DNA of 64,000 nucleotides from Lagopus muta. Lineage: Eukaryota; Chordata; Aves; Galliformes; Phasianidae. Every line of letters starts with the position of its first letter. Positions within the stretch are counted from its first letter, which is position 1. Below, in pieces: positions 51,318 to 61,490 of the stretch. A program made the position numbers and the translations under genes. The notes beneath the pieces were generated by a model. That model worked only from the letters and a program-made list of their open reading frames with translations. It had not been told where the DNA came from and ran no database searches. The stretch lies in contig NC_064437.1 in the NCBI RefSeq assembly GCF_023343835.1, forward strand, positions 51,844,972 through 51,908,971, given 5' to 3'.

Positions 51318-52351
51318 CCCTGGTAGCCTTCTATGATGTTGTCTCTGGCTGGGTGGATAGGGGGAGAGCAGTGGATGTAGTCTACCTTGATTTCAGCAAG
51401 GCATTTGATACTGTCCCCCACGACATCCTTATAACAAAGCTGAGGAAGTGTGGGATAGATGAGTGGACAGTGAGGTGGGTTGAGAACTGGCTGACTGGCA
51501 GAGCACAGAGGGTCGTTGTTGGTGGTGCAGAGTCCGGATGGAGACCTGTAACCAGCGGTGTTCCTCAGGGGTCTGTGCTGGGTCCGGTCTTGTTCAACAT
51601 CTTCATCAATGACCTTGATGAGGGGATAATGGCCACCCTCAGCAAGTTTGCTGATGATACGAAGTTGGCAGGACTGGCTGACATGCCTGAAGGCTGTGTT
51701 GCCATTCAGCAAGACCTGGATAGGCTGGAGAGCTGGGCAGAAAAAGACCGGATGAGGTTTAACAAAAGCAAGTGTAGAGTCTTGCATCTGGGGAGGAATA
51801 ATTCCATGCACCAGTACAGGTTGGGGGATGAGCTGCTGGAGGGGAGCTCTGCGGAAAGGGACCTGGGTGTCCTGGTGGACGACAGGTTGGCCATGAGCCA
51901 GCAGTGTGCCCTTGTGGCCAAAAAGGCCAATGGCTTACTGGGGTGCATTAAAAAGAGCGTGGCCAGCAGGTCAAAGGAGGTGATCCTCCCCCTGTACTCT
52001 GCCCTGGTAAGGCCTCATCTGGAGTACTGCGTCCAGTTCTGGGCTCCCCAGTACAAAAAAGACAGGGATCTCTTGGAAAGAGTCCAGCGGAGGGCCACGA
52101 AGATGGTGAAGGGCCTGGAGCATCTCCCCTATGAGGAAAGGCTGAGTGAACTGGGTCTGTTCAGCCTTGAGAAAAGAAGACTGAGAGGGGACCTGATCCA
52201 GGTCTATAAATATCTAAGGTGTGGGGGGCAGAATGGTGAGGCCAGACTGTTTTCAGTGGTGAGTGGAGACAGGACAAGGGGAAACGGCTGGAAACTGCAG
52301 CATAGGAAGTTCTGCACAAACGTGCGCAAGAACTTCTTTACAGTGAGGTGA
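51296..52351 (+). pseudogene. CR1 ORF2 reverse-transcriptase fragment, 351-codon chimeric ORF
   Basis: The longest open frame in the window. The first seven or so residues come from the older host CR1; from residue 8 the protein is CR1 ORF2. Motifs: [10 protein letters not shown] at 31-40 (RT motif A, with the first catalytic Asp), [12 protein letters not shown] at 86-97 (motif B), FADD at 118-121 (motif C catalytic pair), followed by thumb and C-terminal regions. The endonuclease domain and the first RT motifs are missing because of 5' truncation, so it cannot retrotranspose. A one-base deletion near 52348 creates a premature TGA (52349-52351). The remaining 32 codons stay open in the next frame up to a TAG at 52447-52449. 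The ATG is in the host element and is fortuitous. The antisense 183-codon frame is a shadow. Confidence 0.9.
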
Positions 52352-52532
52352 CGGAGCACTGGAACAGGCTGCCCAGGGAGGTGGTGGAGTCTCCTTCTCT
52401 GGAGATGTTCAAGACCTGCCTGGATGCCTACCTGTGCGACCTACTGTAGGGAACCTGCTTTGGCAGGGGAGTTGGACTCGATGGTCTCTGGAGGTCCCTT
52501 CCAACCCCTACAATTCTGTGATTCTGTGATTC
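51318..52532 (+). mobile_element. Younger CR1-F-like LINE inserted into the older CR1 (about 1.2 kb)
   Basis: A 5'-truncated CR1 begins inside the reverse-transcriptase domain, runs through the RT C-terminus, the 3' UTR and the tail ATTCTGTGATTCTGTGATTC. It has the same 3' end as the 98-bp copy at 42.25 kb. Its low decay (a single frameshift) contrasts with the heavily mutated host around it, which gives the order of insertion. Its last four bases (ATTC) match the host bases just left of the insertion (51314-51317), so the exact junction is ambiguous by 4 bp. Confidence 0.95.
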
Positions 52533-52658
52533 ACCGCCAGGCTGGATGTGATTCTGGGCAGCCTGGTCTAGTGTTGTTGACTCTGCACATAGCAAGGTGG
52601 TTGAAGCTGGCTTATTGTTACGGTCCTTTTCAACCCAAGCAATTCTATGATTCTATGA
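52533..52658 (+). mobile_element. Older host CR1, right part
   Basis: Resumes the element broken at 51317: CAGGCTGGATGTGATTCTGG and GCAGCCTGGTCTAGTG (coding end), GTCCTTTTCAACCC (UTR) and the terminal octamer pair ATTCTATGATTCTATGA. The tail octamer (ATTCTATG) differs from that of the inserted copy (ATTCTGTG), confirming two different CR1 subfamilies. Confidence 0.92.
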
Positions 52659-55569
52659 ATGAAAATAGAGAAAAGATGCGAATACATGTTTTTGTTTTTA
52701 AGTCTCAGCCATTCCGGAGTGAAATATTACTGTCTGGACAGTTCATGTTTAAAAATAAAATGTTGCATGTCAAAAGTGACTTGTCCTAAGACAAAGATAT
52801 GTGTAATAAATACTCCCTAGGACTAGCCTTTATCTTGTCCTGGAGATCACTCCTTGACCTGTGAAACAGTCATAGAGAACTAAGCAAACCAATGTAGGAA
52901 AAGAAGAAAACTTACTCTGAGATTTTATTTTAGAATTATGAAAGCTAGAAACAAAATTTTTTTTCAGAAGCAAAATTTCTAATCCTTGATCACTTGGCTA
53001 GGAAACTAGCAGTTATTAAGAATTATACCCCTGTTATGTCTCTACTCTGTTTTTTGCTTTTTTTCCCTTTGGTAACAAAATTCAAAGAATTTGGTATGCT
53101 TGTCATGGTTACCTCCTCTGCTAAATGCTTAAGATAACTCCCAAGGGAGTACAATGTTTTGCCAAATCTTTTATATAATTTTTAAAATAGTAGCTGTAGT
53201 ATTCCTTACATTATTTTTTTTTTTTAAGATGTCTTTATGTGTGTTTAGCACATAAAGATGTCTATATGGGCTTCACATTGTCATCACTGATAACAAGAAA
53301 CGCCTTCCAAAATATTTTTGCAATTGCCAACTGCTTAGGGAAATTATTTATGTATTCTTTCTGTATTAATACTCTTAGTTTTACTGGAAAGATCTAAGTC
53401 GTATTTCAGGTATGTAACTCTTGGTTAGTTGGGTCTCTTCTTTGAGATTTAGCCACTTAGAGAGGCATCAGAGTCTGTATCCATGGTGTAGTGATTTGAT
53501 GAAGCTGCTTTTGAAAATAATTTTTTTTCAACTTTCCAAAGAGAGGAACAGATTTGTTTCAGAATTATTCCTGGTACTATCTGGTCCTTTTTCAGCTCTG
53601 AGTTAGAAGGCGTTTCTAGTTCAGAGTAAATTTTCTTTGTTCTCTTAATTATAGCCATGGTGACTCTCCATTGGGTAAGGTGCTGTCCAAATGGAGAAGC
53701 TTTACCAGGAGATCATTTGTTCATATTTTCATTCAGTAAGTTTTAAAGCTTTGATATCATAGGCATCAGAGGATATTTTTGCTTTTGTTGCAGTAACATT
53801 TACTTGAATAGTTAATGAGTAGATACCATGTTATTGTGACCAGGTCCATTGCCTAATGTTTCCATATGTATATTTCTTGCATAATGGGAGCTAGAAAAGG
53901 CTAAAAACTATCAAAGCAGCTAAAGAAGCTGACTTCCTCCTGAATGTGTTCACTTAAAGCTGGAACTGTATTAAAAAGCAGTTGCACTTCCATTCCTGAG
54001 AAGAGTTAAAATTCTTTAAAAAAAATAAATTAATTAATTAAAAAAAAAAGAAGCCACTAAATACCGATTTTTCTCTGTCTTTGAAAAATTTTTTTTTTTT
54101 TTCAAGTGAGCAAAATTGGGTTTACAATTAAATGTAAACGTGGTTTTATTCATGCTTTTTGGTTTTGATGCATTTCTGAGAAAACTGTCTCTTACCGTCC
54201 CACTTAATTATTGTCATACGTGAAACAAGTCTGTCTGTTAGATTATCCTTTTTGGATTCTGGATACTGATTCAGACAGGAAGTTTTTAACATGTACTAAC
54301 TGGTAGCAATAGAAAACATATTTATTTAAAGTCATTGAAAGGCCAATGCAGTATGCAGTGTAGTATACAGTATTATAAAACAGCTGTTAGTTGCTGGGTT
54401 TTTTTTTGTTTTTTTTTTTGTTTTTTGCTTGAGCAGCTGGTGATACTTAAAAACTGCAATGGCACATTGAGAATCATCAGTGTGATAACAAGTCCCACAG
54501 TCTGTGCTGAGTGCTAACAGAGACACTGGTAAAGTCTAGGCAGCAATGAAGAGCTCTAGATGTAATAAGCACAGGCAGTAATTCCTACCAGTTCTACAAA
54601 TAAAATAAATATATACTTCTTGTCATGCACCTTCTAGTAGCCTAGACATAATATTAATGTAATAACAATTTGTGATGGTTTTGAAATTTTCATTTTTCTT
54701 CCTTCATCTATTACTCAGAAAAATGAGCTAAATTGAAGGTATTGCAAGCAAGTTACAGTGTTCTGGGCTGCTTCACGTACTGATCAGTTTAGCTTCACTT
54801 CTCAACTTTCAAATTAAAATACAGCTGATGAATCTTGGTGAATATACCACTTTTACTACACATTAGATTATTTTGCAATGGCTCTGTTTTGAACCTATTT
54901 CAGACATGAGATGAGGCCAAGGAAGCTTCAATTAATTATTTTTTTCAATCCCAAGCACTTATTAAAGTTTTGGGTATTTTAAAAATTCTCTTCCTCCTAT
55001 GTTGATATCTTCAGATACTGCTGTTAACAGAGTTCTCAAGGAAATTATTTTGGATTCCACAATGCAACGTGAATCAGTATTTTTAATAGAGTCCTAGCTC
55101 ACACCTGTAACTCTTGCTAGTATTTTTGAAGCCCATAAACTGTACATTATAGTAATTACTGATGAGAGTTATCAACATTGTACACTGCTAGAATTACAGA
55201 TTACTGTAGTTTGAATTATTCCTATAGAAGCTTTTCAGCTGTTCTGAGGAAACTTCTGATGCTTTCACACAAACTTTTGATCTCTAACGATAAATAATAC
55301 TAATTTTCTGAAATTTTGCTGCTGTACAATATTTTCTATGAGTATCAAAGACTGGAATGAAATAGATTATCATTATAATTTTATTGATATTGTTTTATTG
55401 CAGAATACTGAACAAAACGTTCATGACTGAACTATGCATACAAAAATAAAAACAACCCACTCTTAAACTGCCAAAAAAAAAAAAAAATCTGCATGTGTTC
55501 AAATACAATCAAAAGCTTCAAGTCAGATTTAACTATTTAACTTTAGACTTGAATTCACTGCTTCTTTCC
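52659..55569. other. Non-coding DNA, nothing recognised
   Basis: AT-rich sequence with a TTAA/A-rich simple repeat at 54026-54050 and T-tracts near 54089-54102 and 54399-54427. No gene was supported. Confidence 0.45.
54026..54050 (+). repeat. (TTAA)n plus A-tract
   Basis: Tandem TTAA units merging into a run of about 10 A. Confidence 0.85.
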
Positions 55570-55800
55570 TGAAATAAATTTGTTTCCCAGCTCAAGTTTC
55601 TTGACATTTGATGGGTTTTCCCTGCTATATTCGCCAACACGTCAATGTTAATGGGAAATATTCACAGTATGCATCATCAGCTGATAGTCAAATTCATCTC
55701 ATCCTGGACTGAGGTCACATTAAATAAATCCCTTGTCAAAATACAGGCCATGTAAGACATTAAACTTTCATGTAGATTATAAATATGCAAATAGGGTTTG
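55570..55800. promoter_or_regulatory. Candidate conserved non-coding element
   Basis: The patch lacks homopolymers and repeats, unlike its flanks, and has a dense set of recognisable sites: CATCAGCTGATAG (E-box CAGCTG), GAGGTCACATT (nuclear-receptor half-site-like) and TATGCAAATAG (POU octamer ATGCAAAT at 55785-55792). This is an impression from composition and motif content only; no alignment was possible. Confidence 0.25.
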
Positions 55801-56906
55801 CTTCCTATAGGGAGGAGAAGACTTCCTGTGTGTGTGCACTAATGAGCTTGCACATATTGTATCTCTCATCCAGGACTCATTGAAGCTAGTGCTGGTGTAT
55901 TTGCAGCTTGGTGTGAGCACATATAGCCATTCTATGTGTGCCTGCTAATGTGCTAAGATTGTAGCTCTTATGTTAGCTACATATGGGGCTGTTCTGTGTA
56001 TAAACTATGCCTTTTGCTAGTGCTAGTAGAAGAGAGCAGTTATGGATAAGCTCAGATATAGACTGGGAGTGTAAACACATTCTCTCTCAAACATAACCTT
56101 GTCTGAGGGCTACACAAAACCAGTGTTTGAATAGCTGCAAGATATTTTAAAAATATCTTCTTTAATGTGCATTTTATGATTACTGGTTTTAATTTCATTT
56201 CTTTTTTCTAGTAGGGCTTTGTGGTTATTGTTTTTTTAACTTTTGGAAATGCTCTGAAAATGTTCTGCAGGTGAACAAATACCAGCAATCTCAAGTCCTC
56301 AGGGCAGGTACGGAAGAAGGTAACAATCATACAGTGTTTGAAAATAAATTGTAGGTTAAACAATAACTTTCAGGGAAGATTTCTTCAGTGTAATTACATT
56401 TAGTTCCTGAGTATTTGAGAGGATGTCTTAGTGCCCATTTAGCATTATCCTAGTTAGTTCACATTGAGCATCTGGCACTTCTTTATAAACAACATATTTA
56501 GTCTATTAGTTTTTCATTGAGTCTTCTGGGAGTTAGATGATATAAACAGCTTATAGCTTCCTGTTTGTTTTTTTTTTCTTTTATTTTTTTAAGGAAATTT
56601 TAGGTAGGAAGGAGAATGTGATGCTTTGATATGCTTGTTGTTTGTTTTGTTCCATTTTCTGGTTTTAGTATGTTCTTGCAACCATCTGTTCTTTTTAATT
56701 TAGTTTTGTTTTGTTTTGTTTTTGCCACAGTGTTCTTACTCAGGGTGAAACTGTGCAAAACTGTGTGCTGCTTACATCCTCATAATAAGGTGTTGGCTTT
56801 TGCACAGAGACAAGATTCCTTTGTGCCAAAAGCTTTAATGCTCAAAACCTAAAGAAAAGTAAAATTTCATTAATGGCTTTCTTGTGACTTCTTTTTATTG
56901 AAAATT

Positions 56907-56927
56907 AAAAAAAAAAAAAAAAAAAAA
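56907..56927 (+). repeat. Poly-A tract
   Basis: Twenty-one consecutive A; no retroposed sequence was recognised upstream. Confidence 0.9.
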
Positions 56928-59900
56928 GTGATTACCAGTATACTGATACTAAATAAGTAGCAGTTGATTTTGTAAGAACCTCACAAGCTCTTTGTTCTCT
57001 GATACTGAATTTCATGTGAGAGGCTGTTTGACAGCACTGCTCACGGGAGCTCTTCCTGCTTTCCTTTTTCTGGGGCATAGTTTAGGTGGCTCTTCAGACA
57101 TTTCAGCATAATGCAGCCAGAATAATTTCACTTATGCAATTTAGCTTCTTCCATGTTTTATTTTGCTCATGTGTTTTAACATACATTCCACAGAGGACAG
57201 CAGTTACTTTTAACAGAATTTGCTAATTTAAGAAACAATCGCTGGAAGCCAAAACTGTGGCATAATATTAGCTAAAACCTGCTCAGAGAGCAAAAGGCAT
57301 AGTTATCATTTTTCATGATATTTATTTTTGATTAATCATGCTTTAATTAAGAAGCTAATTAGGTGACTGTGTGTGACATGATGTTCTATAAGTACTAGCT
57401 TTATATCCAAATAGAAATCAGATTAGACTAGGAACCCCTGTAATGCAACTGCAAGATGAACTTTAACATTTATCTCAAATGCTCATTAAAAAAAATCAAA
57501 TATAAGGACTACAAGTTGATCAGACAATGCTTTAAGCTCAAGGGGATCAAAACATATCCATTGCTTTTGTCGTGGAAGTTATTCCTTCTCTCTCTTATCC
57601 TGGCAGAAAAACTTGCTGGCTATCCATTAAATGCATGGAAGCAACAGGTTTTCCTCAGCTTCATCTCTTGATAAACATTGTGAAATTTCATGACTTCGAA
57701 AGAAGTGCTCAATGGTGTAGGAACAAATAGGAATTAATGATACACTTTTTAAAGGGGACCGTGACCTCTTCTGTTCTCATATGATCAGATAAATTTCTCC
57801 TGATTTCTGAAGGCTGACTTACAGATTAAAGAAAGTCCCAGAGAATTCATTAACCTATTGCTTTTTCTCTTACTCAATATTTTCAGTAACAGTCTGATTT
57901 GGATAGAGAGGAAAGAATTTCATAGAGATGAATACCAGGCATCTAAGTCTAACTAATCTATATCAGAGGGATTCCAAAAAGTAGGTCCTCCTCTTAAAGG
58001 CCCATTCACCCTCTATATATCTCTGAATTTGATTTCTGTGATCTTAAAGACAGTCTCTGGATCCCTTCCTTTACCCATTTCAACACTTCTCCTCTTGAGT
58101 TTTCCTTTGAGATGGAAGATGTCTGGGGAAAAGAAACAGCAAGATAATTTGTCTGTGGATGTTTTCTATCATTTTGTTTTCTCATTTTGCTTATTCAGCT
58201 AGCAAAGACCTGAGGACTGATTCTCAGCATGAGTGATTATAGGCAGCAAATATTCCACAGCAGAAAATATTTCATTATAGATGCATTCAAAGCCTCAGCC
58301 AAGAGGTGAATTCAAAAGAAACTTAAAAATGAAGTGACAGGGTATTTAAACAAAACAAAGTTCACAGTGGAAAAGTGAAATAACAGAATCGGACAGGGAG
58401 TTTGTTGCTCCCTTTCAATCCAACTTAAATTGTAATTTGAAACTTTTCCAACTCTTTGGAAGTCTTCAATTCAAAAGTTTTCACATATTTATATATACAT
58501 ATATGTATTTCACTGTGTCTATATGTTAATTATTTATGTAACTCTACCATGTATTCACTCTGGCCAGTTTAGTAGCTTACTCTTGCATTCTATTAGGACA
58601 CTTGAAAAAAGATTTAAAAAAAAAAAAGTTGAAGAATAAGAAAAGAATAGTAGTCTTTCAGATGAACTCTTATATATTTCTTCATGAAGGCTTTTTGTTC
58701 TATTGTTTGTCCAGATAATAGATCTTCAGTTTATTGCTGATGGAAAAATTCTATTTAGGTTTTGAAATACAATCAACATAGTTTTTTAAAGTATTGTTTT
58801 ACTTCAAAAGCAGTTTTGCGCAAATACTGGCAGATCTTTTTCCAGACAGAGATACACTTTATAACTTACCGTGCACAGAAAAGGTAGTATTAATATTAGA
58901 ATCTGAGCAGGAGAACTACCTCACCTCCTGCAGGATCCAAATTAAAATCAAGATTGTTCATTAGAAGGTGCACACCACTGTTTCTTAAAAAGGCTACTAT
59001 GTCAATTGAAAGGTCTCCAGTACATTCATTTCCTTTTTGAATGTGCCTCTTTGTTGCCAGTGGCATCTATGGATCCCTTTACTTAAGCGGATGAGACAAT
59101 TCAATAATTAGTCAAGGCTTACTGTTTCCAGTCTGGTCTATATTATGAAAAGTGTTGAAAGTTCTTTCACTTTTCAGACTTATCGTGTAATTTTTTTAAT
59201 ACTTTAAGAACACTACTATATTTCTTTCACAAAATTGCAAAAGGTAAGATTTTTTTTTACAATGGTGTCAAATGACCGTTTTTAAAGGAAGAGATGAATA
59301 AAAGGCATAGGTGGATAAGAACAAACGGTTGCAACCAGAAACTAGATATGGATAATGTTTGTTTTACTTAAAGAATTTGAGCAAGGCTTACAAATGATCA
59401 AAAGTGTGCTCAGCTGTGATACTGTTCCTTGTGAAGTGACTTTTTGCTCTGAGTGGAAAGTGGCCTTTCAGTCACCTCTGGTAGTTCTAATAATGCCTTT
59501 GTTATCTGAAGATTTTTCTCAGAAAGGATTCACTTTCAGTATGTATTCCAGATTCTTTTCTACTCAGATGAAAGAACCGGTTCTTATTTAGTAGTAAGAT
59601 TTGTTTCCCAGCCCAGTCAAGGTTTGTTCTCCCTGCATACAGGGTGCTTAACAAAAAGTGAGATTTGAACTGTTGGAAAAAAATGGTGTTCTTTTGTTTG
59701 TGTTTTTTACTATTTTACAATGTGTTTTTTAAATTCAAATCTGGGACTACTGGGTCAGGGTGCACAAATGTCAAAGATTTTTGCCTACAAGAGTTGTGAA
59801 CTAAACATGAAAAGTCAATAGGTAGATTTAAAAACAAACAAACAAAAAAAAAAAACACAAAACAAGGAGATGGGATTAACATGAAGAAACAAATAAGATA

Positions 59901-60637
59901 GTAGATACTACTTTAGCTGAGAATTAACTGATTCTTGGAGGCTATATAACTAAGAATTTAAAATGGAGTAATGGGGTAATGAGATAACTTTGCAGATATT
60001 TTCTGTGAGCTTTTGGGTGCCAAAGGGCACAGGAGCAAACTTCAGTCTTCCTGCGTATGAAGAAATAGGCAACAGAAAAGATGTACAATTGAGTGATGAT
60101 AAATTAAAAATGGCAGCAGGCAAGGGTAAAGTTATGAAGCACAGAGCACTGTTTCAGAGTTTATAAAAAAATTGTGTGTTAATCTGGCACAGTATTTTCT
60201 GCTATCTTTAAACTGCAGCAACTGCAGAATCCAAATGTTATATTTAAAGATCAGAGCTTTCTGAAAATACATCTGATTCTTTCTGTCCTTTTGTGTCAGG
60301 TTGTTGAAATTTTCACTGTGAATGGCTACTGCCATGCTTAATTAGCAACCAGATCATAAGTGAAAGTGCTTCTTCACCAACTGCAACCAGCAGGTATTGA
60401 CAAGAAAGCTATGTAAACTCTACAAATGACTGCCAGCATGCATTAAACAGCAGAAAAATATATTCACTTCAATGTCCCTCAGGCATTTAGCTTTATATAT
60501 TACACAGCAGCTTTTACTGGAAATGGGAGCATTGAGCTTGTGAACCTGCAAAAATCTATAGATAATGCTTCAGCTGTTTGAAAGACTCCCCATTTTTATT
60601 GGTAGAGTTTTGTCAATATTTAACTCCGTGGGTCCAA

Positions 60638-60751
60638 TTTTTTTTTTTTCCCCAGAGGAATAGAGAAACAAAAAGGATGTGTTCTTTTTTTTTTTTTTCC
60701 ACTGTTTGGGAGATTTTAATCCATTTTTTTTATTATTTTTTTTTTTCCCAG
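60638..60751 (+). repeat. Three closely spaced poly-T tracts, two ending in splice-acceptor-like CAG
   Basis: T-tracts at 60638-60650, 60684-60698 and 60724-60746. The first ends in TTTCCCCAG|AGG (about 60654) and the third in TTTTCCCAG|GTATC (about 60751), both good matches to a 3' splice site. No convincing exon with a donor follows, so function is unproven. Confidence 0.6.
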
Positions 60752-61391
60752 GTATCAGGACAAAAAACTTAAAGCTGTCCTTTCCCCATAACAGCAGGTC
60801 TTTCTGCTGCTATGGAATTCTTAATTGTTATAGTAAAATAGTTATGATAAGCAGCACACACATACGCACACTCATATGTGTATGTATATACATGTACACA
60901 CAGGCACAAACAGAAGAATTATTTAATCATTATTAAATTCTGGAATGTATGTGTACATGAAAGCATCTCAATCTTTATAGAAATGTTATGGAAGTAAGAT
61001 TCATAAAGGTGCTTTGCACACATCGCATTGCTTTGGAGAATGTGTATTTGTACCTTGATTAATTATGAAGTGCTCTGTAAATTACTAATTTAAGAGTACT
61101 TGTGAACACCTATGCAGAATTTCTCTTTATAAAATTGAAAACCAATACACTTTTTTTACGCCTAGTCAAAGAGATATCCATGTGCATTGTTAACTGCATG
61201 AATTCAAGAACACTATATTTTGCACTAAAGCTGCCAATTCATCATACAAACCAATGTTAGATTTTTTTTTTTTTGGTATATTGAATTTTGAATAAGTGCA
61301 ACTTGTATCAATGTTTTTGTAGGTTGTGTAAGAAAGCTATGTAATATACATCACTGGAAGTTTTTTCTAAGGTCAGGTTATACAAACATTT

Positions 61392-61490
61392 GTCAAGAAT
61401 GATTTCAATATAGTTGATCCTGCCTGGTGGCAGAGAGACAGACTAAGTGACCACCTGAGGTTCCTTTTGGCCTGTTTTCTGTGAGCCTGT
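61392..61490 (+). mobile_element. Ancient CR1 3'-UTR relic
   Basis: CCTGGTGGCAGAGAGACAGA, then CTAAGTGACCACCTGAGGTT, then CCTTTTGGCCTGTTTTCTGT, then GAGCCTGTG: this follows the usual CR1 3'-end order (GGCAG-rich, GACTAGATGACC-like, GAGGTCCCTTCC-like, tail), with heavy divergence and no clean octamer. About 100 bp. Confidence 0.6.

Larger units (their letters stand above)
55801..61391. other. Non-coding DNA with simple repeats
   Basis: Holds a 21-A tract at 56907-56927, a TAAT-rich patch at 57329-57380, a short TA-rich repeat near 58490-58508, three T-tracts at 60638-60748 and a degenerate CA/TG-rich stretch at about 60855-60908. No coding region is supported. Confidence 0.45.

Noticed and set aside
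51260..51811. 183-codon minus-strand open frame
   Set aside because: It is antisense to the CR1 reverse-transcriptase frame and has no domain of its own.
56881..56927. Poly-A tract as the tail of a processed pseudogene
   Set aside because: No coding similarity or target-site duplication was seen upstream of the tract.
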